A stretch of DNA of 12,510 nucleotides, from NCBI GenBank assembly GCA_964461835.1, contig CAYWVO010000066.1:1-12510 (forward strand). Reading direction: 5' to 3'. Both the position numbers and the translations under genes were made by a program. Positions 6,512 to 12,510 of the stretch are shown here, one piece after another. Under the pieces are notes generated by a model that searched no databases, was not told where the DNA came from, and was given only the letters and a program-made list of their open reading frames with translations. Source of the DNA: CAYWVO01 sp964461835 (GTDB lineage Bacteria; Zixibacteria; MSB-5A5; WJJR01; JAJRUJ01). Each line of letters opens with the position of its first letter. The stretch's first letter is position 1.

Positions 6512-7768
6512 GTGACTGCATCATCTCGACAAATACGGTTGTGTGCCTTTTGGGCCGTAATATTCCTCTGGTGTACGGTACCGGCTTTCGGTCAGACGGC
6601 CGAGACCACCGACGCTGATACCGTAACCGCCCAAACGGATACAGCGCTCCGCCAGCCCGCGCCCCCGGAGGAAGTTATCGCCAAAGATACCTCCTCCGAT
6701 GAGGGTCATTCGATTACCGTGCACTGGGTCCTCTCGCCGGACGATCAGCCGGACGACAACTTCGTGACCGGCTATCGAATTTCCCGCGCGGAATCTCCCG
6801 AGGGACCGTTCCGGGAAGTCGGCTTTGCCTCTGCCGGACAGGAATATTACACCGATGCCGGCACCACGCCGAAAACCGACTACTGGTACAAAGTCGAAAC
6901 ACAGTCGATCGATGCTGCCGGCGAATCGTTGATTACCGGTCCCGTGCGTTCAACGGCCCAGTGGTTTAATTTCAATTTGCTTAACCTGTTTATCGTCGCG
7001 ACCATTATTTCGTCAGCGATCGGCTATTTTATTGCCTCCGCCCGCGGCGGCAAAAAACTCTTTATCCGCAAGATTGCCGGCTTGGAAGCCATCGATGAGG
7101 CTATCGGTCGGGCGACCGAGATGGGGCGGCCGATTCTGTTTATTCCGGGCATTATGGATATGGACGATGTGCAGACGGTGGCCGGGATCACGATTCTCGG
7201 CCGCATCTCCAAGACCATCGCCGAATACGATTGCCGCCTCCACGTGCCGACCTCACGCTCAATCGTGATGACCACTGCACGGGAAACGGTGCATGAGGCG
7301 TATCTCGCCGCCGGGCGGCCGGACGCCTACTCCGATGATTACGTGCACTACGTTACCGACGAGCAGTTCGGCTACGTGGCCGCGGTGGACGGGATCATGG
7401 TGCGGGAAAAACCGGCAACCTGTTTTTATCTCGGTGCGTTTTTCGCGGAATCACTGATCATGGCGGAAACCGGCCACTCCATTGAGGCAATTCAAATCGC
7501 CGGTACGGCCATGCCGGCACAGTTGCCGTTTTTCGTGGCGGCGTGTGACTACACCCTGATCGGGGAGGAATTGTTCGCTGCGTCAGCGTACCTCTCCCAT
7601 GAACCCCGGCAGTTGGGATCGCTGAAAGGCCAGGACGTGGGAAAAACAATTGCCATGCTGGCGATACTGATCGGCGTAGGGCTGTTAACAATTGGATCGT
7701 TGTTCAACTTTGACCTCGCGACCAGCGCCGGCGAATGGGTGCGGGATTTATTTTTGTTGAGTCGCTAA
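6512..7768 (+). CDS. A2: paralog of A1, exported FN3 - TM - DUF6754-like protein, 418 aa
   Basis: Starts at GTG 6512; the following residues give a normal signal peptide (basic start, hydrophobic 10-24, PAFG|Q). FN3 domain about 50-132 (SITVHWVLSPDD, YRISRA, YWYKVET), TM 157-176 followed by ARGGKK, conserved DUF6754-like region about 183-378, C-terminal TM about 380-398. The linker between signal peptide and FN3 is Thr/Asp/Ala-rich and unlike that of A1. Motifs of the core match A1: AIGRATEMGR, ILGRISK, DEQFGYVAAVDG, REKPATCFYLGAFFAESL, and 326-362 identical to A1 338-374. The N-terminal half has diverged far more, so the copies may bind different extracytoplasmic partners (inference). The GTG has no clear Shine-Dalgarno. 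B2 begins 1 nt after the stop. Confidence 0.85.
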   Translation: MTASSRQIRLCAFWAVIFLWCTVPAFGQTAETTDADTVTAQTDTALRQPAPPEEVIAKDTSSDEGHSITVHWVLSPDDQPDDNFVTGYRISRAESPEGPFREVGFASAGQEYYTDAGTTPKTDYWYKVETQSIDAAGESLITGPVRSTAQWFNFNLLNLFIVATIISSAIGYFIASARGGKKLFIRKIAGLEAIDEAIGRATEMGRPILFIPGIMDMDDVQTVAGITILGRISKTIAEYDCRLHVPTSRSIVMTTARETVHEAYLAAGRPDAYSDDYVHYVTDEQFGYVAAVDGIMVREKPATCFYLGAFFAESLIMAETGHSIEAIQIAGTAMPAQLPFFVAACDYTLIGEELFAASAYLSHEPRQLGSLKGQDVGKTIAMLAILIGVGLLTIGSLFNFDLATSAGEWVRDLFLLSR

Positions 7769-7769
7769 G

Positions 7770-8504
7770 ATGAAACGTCAGGTACCACTTATCATTACGT
7801 TTGTTGTCGGGGTTGTCCTGATTATTGCGGCGTTTATCCCCCACGACCCGTTCGGGCGGCTGGGAGAGGACTTCAGCCTGTATTTCGATATTATCGCGGT
7901 CTTCGCCTTTTTCCTCGGCGGTGGTAACCTGGTGCGGATACATGGCATCCGATTCAGCCGAGGATTAAAATTGTTCTTCGCGGGAAAATACGAGGAACTG
8001 AGGGAGGACCGGCGTGCCAAAGACTGGCTCTTCTCACTGGTGACGCTGGTTGGGTTTTTTGTCATGCTCTGGGCCGGGTTGTTCAAAATTGGCAATCCCA
8101 ATGGTTGGGAGGGCAACGTTACGGCGCCAGGATCATTATTGCAGGATCTCTTTACCCATGTCTTCACACCGTTGAAAGCGACGATGTACGCCTTACTGGC
8201 CTTCTTCGTCGCCTCCGCGTCCTATCGGGCGTTTCGCGCCAAGACCAGAGAAGCAACGGTGCTGCTGATTACGGCGTTTGTGATTCTGCTCGGCCGTACC
8301 CCGGCAGGGTATTACATCACGGCCTGGTTACCGGATGCGTTGTCGTTTTTTCATATTCCCAACCTCACGAACTGGATTATGGCCGTGCCGAATCTGGCCG
8401 GACAGCGGGCGATTATGATTGGCATTTCACTTGGTGTGGTTTCCATGTGTTTGCGCGTGATTTTGGGAATCGAACGGACCTATCTCGGACAGGACAACGA
8501 ATAA
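7770..8504 (+). CDS. B2: paralog of B1, six-TM membrane protein, 244 aa
   Basis: Same start (M-K/R-R-x-VPL), TM pattern and end (ILGIERT) as B1. Identical blocks include LAFFVASASYRAFRA and AGQRAIMIGI. It is 24 residues longer, mainly from a highly charged insertion between the second and third TM segments (RGLKLFFAGKYEELREDRRAKDW, where B1 has only KVSKRKEDW). By the positive-inside rule that loop is cytoplasmic and could be a partner-binding or regulatory helix specific to cassette 2. It starts 1 nt after the A2 stop and ends 3 nt before C2, which is tighter than in cassette 1. Confidence 0.8.
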   Translation: MKRQVPLIITFVVGVVLIIAAFIPHDPFGRLGEDFSLYFDIIAVFAFFLGGGNLVRIHGIRFSRGLKLFFAGKYEELREDRRAKDWLFSLVTLVGFFVMLWAGLFKIGNPNGWEGNVTAPGSLLQDLFTHVFTPLKATMYALLAFFVASASYRAFRAKTREATVLLITAFVILLGRTPAGYYITAWLPDALSFFHIPNLTNWIMAVPNLAGQRAIMIGISLGVVSMCLRVILGIERTYLGQDNE

Positions 8505-8507
8505 CCC

Positions 8508-9374
8508 ATGGCGTTTTTTGATACCATAAAGAATATCGATCGGCGAATTATTTTCCTGTTTATCGCGCTGGCGGTGATTATTCCACTGTTGTTTAATGTA
8601 ATTTTTCCGGAACGCATTTCACCGATTGTGGCGGCGATTTTTAACAAAATCGAATCCCTGCCCGAGGGCTCGCGCGTGTTGATGTCCCTCGACTATGATC
8701 CGTCCACCATCCCCGAACAACAACCGATGGTGGATGCGATCATGTATCACTGCTGTGAGCGGAATTTGAAATTGTATATCATGGCGCTCTGGCCCACCGG
8801 GCAAAATCTGGCGGACGAGGCGATCGAGCGGATCATCACCACGCATTTTCCGGACAAAAAATACGGGGTGGATTACGTCCACTTAGGCTACAAGGCGGGC
8901 AACCAGGGCTTAATCAACGTGATTATCACCGACATGAAGAAGATGTACACCACCGATGTGCACGGTACGCGGATCGATGATATCTCGCTGATGGAGGATG
9001 TCCGCAACCTGAAAAACATGGATTTAATTGCCGCGTTTGGCGGCGGGACTCCCGGTTTGAAAGAGTGGATCCTTTTTGCCGGTGATCCGGGCAATATCCC
9101 GGTGATCGGTGGAGTGACGGCGGTGTCGGCCCCGCTGCTGTACCCGTACTACCCGAATCAGATGCTGGGTATGATGGGTGGGATCAAAGGTGCCGCGGAA
9201 TACGAGGCCGAGCTGTTGCGGCACTATCCGGATTTCGCCGAGCTGGAGCATGGCGGGCTGGAGATGATGGGCCCGCAGGCGGTCGCGCATATCGTGATCA
9301 TGCTTTTCATCATTATTGGTAATGTCACCTTCTTCATCGACCGGCGGCGCAAAGCAAGGGCGGAACGTGAATGA
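8508..9374 (+). CDS. C2: paralog of C1, bitopic protein with conserved soluble domain, 288 aa
   Basis: IDRRIIF (10-16) leads into TM 14-33; the C-terminal TM is near residues 257-276 (VAHIVIMLFIIIGNVTFF) with a basic tail. The soluble domain carries GSRVLMSLDYDP (54-65), LWPTG, YVHLGYKAGN, GTRIDDISLM, GGVTAVSAPLLYPYY and MGGIKGAAEYE, in the same order and spacing as C1. DYDP and the GxTAVxAPLxYPY segment are unchanged between copies and are the best candidates for a binding or active site. No Shine-Dalgarno is obvious before the ATG, so it may depend on coupling to B2. It overlaps D2 by ATGA as C1 does D1. Function unknown. Confidence 0.8.
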   Translation: MAFFDTIKNIDRRIIFLFIALAVIIPLLFNVIFPERISPIVAAIFNKIESLPEGSRVLMSLDYDPSTIPEQQPMVDAIMYHCCERNLKLYIMALWPTGQNLADEAIERIITTHFPDKKYGVDYVHLGYKAGNQGLINVIITDMKKMYTTDVHGTRIDDISLMEDVRNLKNMDLIAAFGGGTPGLKEWILFAGDPGNIPVIGGVTAVSAPLLYPYYPNQMLGMMGGIKGAAEYEAELLRHYPDFAELEHGGLEMMGPQAVAHIVIMLFIIIGNVTFFIDRRRKARAERE

Positions 9375-10132
9375 ACCGGCGCGTGCTGACAATCATCGGC
9401 TTGGCGGTCATTGTGGTGGCCTTTGTGATCTCGATGGTCGCGCAGGATTCCGGCTTGCTGGAGGGGTTCTATGTCACCTTCGGCGCATTCCTGACCTTGA
9501 GCATTCTCAGCTTCCTGTATAAAGATAATCCATTTTACAAATTCGCCGAGCACCTGTTTGTCGGGGTGTCGGCGGCGTACTGGATGTCGATTGGTTTTTG
9601 GACTACCCTGATTCCCAACCTGATTGGACGGCTGCATCCACCGCTGGTAAAACCGTTTCTCCCGCAGGTGGCTGATGCCGACCCGGTGTACTGGTATGTA
9701 ATTCCCGCGATCCTGGGGATTATTCTACTCCTGCGATTGTCCTCAAAGGTCGGCTGGATATCCCGCTGGGCACTCGCATTTATCGTGGGAACGACTGCCG
9801 GGTTGAATTTCGTGCGCTATTTGCGGTCGGATTTCCTCGGCCAGATTTACAATACCATTCTCCCGCTGGCGGTGCGTGCCCCGGACGGGGCATTCAACTC
9901 CATTGAATCAATCTCGGCCGTGGTGACGTTCCTCGGCGTTTTCTGCGGGATTGTGTATTTCTACTTCTCCAAAGAGCACAAGGGCGCCTTCGGCGTGGCC
10001 TCGCGAGTCGGTATCTACGTACTGATGATTACCTTCGGCGCCGGATTCGGCTACACGGTGATGGCGCGCATCTCGCTTTTGGTTGGCCGCATGCGCTTCC
10101 TCTTCGGCGACTGGCTGGGGATGATAAGTTAA
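9371..10132 (+). CDS. D2: paralog of D1, polytopic membrane protein, 253 aa
   Basis: ATG 9371 overlaps the C2 stop (ATGA). About seven hydrophobic segments; conserved blocks as in D1: LSFLYKDN followed by HLFVGVSAAYW, SKVGWISRWALA, YFYFSKEHKGAFG, LMITFGAGFGYTVMAR and a final segment with LLVGRM. It differs from D1 mainly in the loops, such as the region around residues 80-105 (LHPPLVKPFLPQVADADPVYWY). Last gene of the duplicated operon. No intrinsic terminator is visible in the 52 nt before the next ATG, so transcription may run on into the TIGR04255-like gene. Confidence 0.8.
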   Translation: MNRRVLTIIGLAVIVVAFVISMVAQDSGLLEGFYVTFGAFLTLSILSFLYKDNPFYKFAEHLFVGVSAAYWMSIGFWTTLIPNLIGRLHPPLVKPFLPQVADADPVYWYVIPAILGIILLLRLSSKVGWISRWALAFIVGTTAGLNFVRYLRSDFLGQIYNTILPLAVRAPDGAFNSIESISAVVTFLGVFCGIVYFYFSKEHKGAFGVASRVGIYVLMITFGAGFGYTVMARISLLVGRMRFLFGDWLGMIS

Positions 10133-10184
10133 AAGCGGACAACAGGATATCGAAAACCCGCCGGTCGTTGAGGTTGTACTTTCA

Positions 10185-10910
10185 ATGCAGTTCAACCCAA
10201 TCAGGAATCTACCCACACCAGAGATGGGAGCCTTTTGGTCTTTGATAAAACAGGATTTTCCACACTCGGAGGAGCACCCGCCAATAGGTCCTGCGATGGA
10301 AAATTTCGGCGAAGGAGAAGGCGATGAGTTCACTAAACATCTTAATTCACTCACGTCGGCTCCGGTGCGCCACTGGTATTTGAACAACGACAAAACCAGC
10401 CTGATTCAAATACAAAAAGACCGTTTTATACAAAACTGGCGGAAACGAGAAGGGGAGCAGGACTACCCGAATTTCGAGAATGTAATCAATCCATTCAAAG
10501 ACAATTTTAGTACTTTTGAGACGTCTTTGCGGGATTGGGAAATTGGCACAATAGAACCGAACCAATGCGAGGTCACTTACATAAACCACATACCCTCTGG
10601 AATCGGTTGGAGTGATTTTTCTGATATCGGCGAGTTGATTTCCTTAATCTCGCCGAATGAAAAAGGTGACTTTCTTCCTGAGATTGAACAAGTTGAACTC
10701 AATTCTAGCTTTATCATAGCGGACGGTGCTGGGAGATCCATTGGCCGCCTGCATGTTCATATGAAGCCGTGGGTCAGGAAAACCGATGGACAGGAAGGTA
10801 TTCTTCTTGAGTTGACGGCACGAGGGAAACCGAAATCGGCAGATTTCACTGGTGTCTTAGCCCGGGTGCCCCAGGGCTTGGGGCCTGTTGAAAAACCCGG
10901 TTTTCCGTGA
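10185..10910 (+). CDS. TIGR04255-family-like protein, damaged at both ends
   Basis: The body matches what I know of the sporadic TIGR04255 family (about 250-280 aa, function unknown): GAFWSLIKQDFPHSEEHPP, then LIQIQKDRFIQNWRKREGEQDYPNFE and later GRLHVH with LLELTARGKP. Two faults are visible. The family's N-terminal motif PPVVEVVLxxQF is encoded upstream of this ATG, in frame, as ENPPVVEVVLSMQFNPI from 10152; the codon before it is ATC (10149-10151), and a TAA at 10125 stops any further extension. So the original start was probably an ATG now read as ATC, unless ATC is used. At the 3' end the frame enters the inserted IS at 10880, and the usual last 30 or so residues (ending near a WGR-like motif) are missing. 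Codon and base use are more AT-rich than in the operon, suggesting separate acquisition. Most likely a pseudogene or a protein with reduced function. Confidence 0.65.
   Translation: MQFNPIRNLPTPEMGAFWSLIKQDFPHSEEHPPIGPAMENFGEGEGDEFTKHLNSLTSAPVRHWYLNNDKTSLIQIQKDRFIQNWRKREGEQDYPNFENVINPFKDNFSTFETSLRDWEIGTIEPNQCEVTYINHIPSGIGWSDFSDIGELISLISPNEKGDFLPEIEQVELNSSFIIADGAGRSIGRLHVHMKPWVRKTDGQEGILLELTARGKPKSADFTGVLARVPQGLGPVEKPGFP
10880..10895 (+). repeat. Left terminal inverted repeat of the IS
   Basis: GGGGCCTGTTGAAAAA, perfect over 16 bp with the right end. The match continues outward as CCCAGGGC on each side, after TT/AA, because the target itself was a palindrome. Confidence 0.8.
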
Positions 10911-12174
10911 CTAGCTGGGTACCGGGGGCGGTATTTCTTCTTGATTTGCGAGGTAGCGGATAATTGCCGCCAGATGGGTTGAGATCGACTCCCGGACGGC
11001 AGAACAGGCCATTGCGAGTCGCATTTCACACCATAAGAGCGCGATCAAGCGCTTAAAGTTGAGCAGGGCCGCGACTAACAGACTCTGCACCCGCAGTTTA
11101 CCCAGGCCGCGTCGCCACGCCCGTCGCAACCCATGCCACTGTTTCGCCTCGCTAAATACTCCCTCGATCACCGGCGCACGAGTGCGATACAACCGTTTAA
11201 AACTCTCCGTCTGACTGTCTGCTCACAATCGCTCCAACGCTGCGTGATGTTTCCCGGTCGGGTGGCCCTGACGTTCGTCAGGGTTCTAAACAATGTACGA
11301 TCCGTCTTAGAAACCCGGACAAATGTCCGGGCCACGCTCTGCGACGTCTGCCGCGCACACGCGGAACACGACGTTGTCGAAACCACGCCCCGCCTGCGGC
11401 GGACTCACAAAACGAATACCAACATCATACATCGCGGAACTGTTCGGTCCATTGCCATACGCCGCGTCCGCACATATCGCATCAGGCACAAGCCCCAAAC
11501 GCTCGATCGTTCTGCCTACCACCTCCACCATATGGTGATCATCACGCCGATCACCAGGCATAACATCCAATCCCAGCACCACCCGCGACCGATCATCGAC
11601 GACAGTCTGCTGCTTATACCCCGGCTGTTTCCTCCCGCCCGGAAACCGGCCACAGCGCATCCGGATCAGGACTATCGTCCGTCTGGACACGATTGGCGTG
11701 CAAGTCCGCCCGGATCGTCGTCGCATCCACATGTAACACCCGGCCCTCGATTAACCCACTCGCTTTGCATTGGGCAATACTGCGTTCAAACAACTCGTTG
11801 AATACCTGATCACCGAAGCGGTCCAACGCCCGCGACAACGTCGAATGATCGGGTAACGGTTCATCTAACTGATAGCCGATGAACCAGCGGTAGGCCAAGT
11901 TCACTTGCACCTGACGCATCAACTCCCGCACATGGGGAATCCCATCCATCGCCTGCAGCAAAAACAAGCGAATGATCACTTCCGGATCGATCGAGGGACG
12001 ACCGTTGTCCTGGCAGTAGCGATCGCGCACCGCCTCATGCACGAACCATAGGTTCAGCACCCGGTCTAATCGACGCAGATAGTGATCTTCCGGAATCAAG
12101 GTCTCCAGCGGCGGGAGGAGCGTCATCTCCTGTTGGCGATGATCCCGTTTCGTCTGCATACCCTCTGCTAGCAA
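10911..12174 (-). pseudogene. Broken IS1182-family transposase (DUF772 plus DDE domain)
   Basis: Three pieces make one transposase of roughly 420 codons. Piece 1 (12174, or ATG at 12159, to 11614) has the N-terminal DUF772 pattern: DHYLRRLDRVL, GRPSIDPEVIIRLFLLQ, NLAYRWFIGY and PDHSTLSRAL. Its HVDATTIRAD holds the first catalytic Asp. Near 11630-11645 the frame must advance by one base; the sense then continues in piece 2 (to 11307) with GYKQQTVVDDRSRVVLGLDVMPGD and ADAAYGNG, the second Asp. In that same frame come TAA (11307-11309), TAG (11286-11288) and TGA (11223-11225), after which piece 3 (11192-10911) gives IEGVFSEAKQWHGLRRAWRRG with the catalytic Glu. A frameshift plus three stops means no intact product. 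Two of the stops lie in a hairpin cassette at 11266-11331. Confidence 0.8.
11266..11331. repeat. Hairpin cassette inside the transposase, 66 bp
   Basis: Two perfect palindromes, CCCTGACGTTCGTCAGGG (11266-11283) and CCCGGACAAATGTCCGGG (11314-11331), each with 8-bp arms and a 2-nt centre, flank an internal inverted repeat TTCTAA/TTAGAA. It looks like a small REP-type or MITE-like element that inserted into, or replaced, part of the transposase gene. Its 22-codon length keeps the frame but brings in TAA and TAG. Confidence 0.5.
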
Positions 12175-12197
12175 ATCAACACCCCAAACACAAGGAC

Positions 12198-12213
12198 TTT
12201 TTCAACAGGCCCC
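12198..12213 (-). repeat. Right terminal inverted repeat of the IS
   Basis: TTTTTCAACAGGCCCC on the plus strand, the exact reverse complement of 10880-10895. It lies just upstream of the transposase reading frame. Confidence 0.8.
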
Positions 12214-12247
12214 TTGCCCTGGGATTAGATTCCGTACCCCTCCCCCG

Positions 12248-12510
12248 ACCCCACACTGGATTCCCGACGTCTCGGGAATGACACCGGTGGTAGTTTTCGT
12301 AGGTCGAAACCCCTGAGGCGCCGCAGGCGGCGTGGTTTCGACGTCATACGCTTTCACTCGGGCACCAAATCCCCTCGCACCTGGAAACCCTGATCTCCGG
12401 GTGCGCTCCGCTCACCCTCAGATCAGGGCCACACACCCCACACTGGATTCCCGATGTCTCGGGAATGACACCGGTGGTAGTTTTCGTAGGTCGAAACCCC
12501 TGAGGCGCCG
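12248..12510. repeat. Dispersed intergenic repeat, two copies at 187-bp period
   Basis: A 76-bp unit at 12248-12323 recurs at 12435-12510 with one mismatch (GACGTC versus GATGTC); the second copy is cut by the window end. No gene was seen from 12216 to 12510. Each unit begins with a 20-bp palindrome ATTCCCGACGTCTCGGGAAT (12260-12279; second copy 12447-12466) and then GGTCGAAACCCC. In copy 1 this continues into a long stem, GTCGAAACC (12303-12311) with GGTTTCGAC (12334-12342), plus an inner stem CGCCG/CGGCG. Between the copies lies a third hairpin, CCCTGATCT (12388-12396) with AGATCAGGG (12420-12428), plus inner GGGTG/CACCC. Clustered hairpins of this kind are typical of REP/BIME-like intergenic repeats. 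Confidence 0.7.

Larger units (their letters stand above)
10880..12213. mobile_element. IS1182-like insertion sequence, 1334 bp
   Basis: Both ends carry the same 16-bp perfect inverted repeat GGGGCCTGTTGAAAAA (10880-10895 and, inverted, 12198-12213). Such G-rich ends with CTGTTGAAAAA are common in IS1182-type elements. The interior encodes a DUF772/DDE transposase on the minus strand. TT lies directly outside both ends (10878-10879 and 12214-12215), giving a possible 2-bp target duplication. Without the IS, the site reads CCCAGGGCTTGCCCTGGG, a perfect hairpin whose loop took the insertion. The element is probably dead because its transposase is broken. Confidence 0.8.

Noticed and set aside
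9908..10393. 161-aa minus-strand reading frame across the D2 end and following gene
   Set aside because: It overlaps D2, which is supported by its paralog, and its sequence shows no domain or ribosome site.
11223..11309. Stop-codon recoding in the transposase
   Set aside because: TAA, TAG and TGA all occur in one frame next to a frameshift and an apparent hairpin insertion; decay explains this better than recoding.
11133..11801. 222-aa plus-strand reading frame across the IS
   Set aside because: It is antisense to the transposase pieces, which contain recognisable DUF772 and DDE motifs; its own translation is Arg/Thr/Pro/His-rich with no known pattern.
12248..12510. CRISPR-like array at the right end
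   Set aside because: Only two copies of a 76-bp unit at 187-bp spacing, made of several nested hairpins; no short regular repeats with unique spacers and no cas genes.

Overview
The window looks like part of a genome from an uncultured or little-studied Gram-negative-type bacterium. Signal peptides, multi-pass membrane proteins, a GGYxxAGxT propeller relic and FN3-bearing membrane proteins would fit the FCB group or a related candidate phylum. No marker gene fixes the taxonomy, so this is inference. No rRNA, tRNA or CRISPR array was seen.

Layout. (1) 1-1950: a strong-looking promoter and leader drive a 521-aa secreted protein of unknown function. Immediately downstream is a second, diverged copy of the same promoter, leader and Shine-Dalgarno. 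There the start codon is ACG, and it leads into a short relic of a beta-propeller-type repeat. (2) 1958-2605, minus strand: a 215-aa protein with a C-terminal membrane anchor, function unknown. (3) 2606-2926: a regulatory region with a possible promoter, a 15-codon leader ORF and a terminator-like hairpin just before the operon. (4) 2927-10132: the core of the window, a four-gene membrane cassette present twice in tandem (A1-B1-C1-D1, then A2-B2-C2-D2). A is signal peptide, FN3 domain, TM, a conserved domain resembling what I recall as DUF6754, then a C-terminal TM. B is about six TM. C is a bitopic protein with a large conserved domain between N- and C-terminal TM segments. D is about seven TM. 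Order, tight spacing and the 4-base ATGA overlap between C and D are the same in both copies. (5) 10149-10910: a TIGR04255-like gene that seems to have lost its start codon and its C-terminus. (6) 10880-12213: an IS1182-like insertion sequence with 16-bp perfect terminal inverted repeats and a broken transposase. It sits in the loop of a palindrome. (7) 12216-12510: dispersed, hairpin-rich intergenic repeats, one unit repeating at a 187-bp period.

The eight operon genes most likely build one or two paralogous (or one mixed) membrane complexes. A and C supply soluble domains, and B and D supply membrane bulk. No enzymatic or transport role can be assigned from the sequence. The flanks are eroded accessory DNA: relic genes, an IS and REP-like hairpins.
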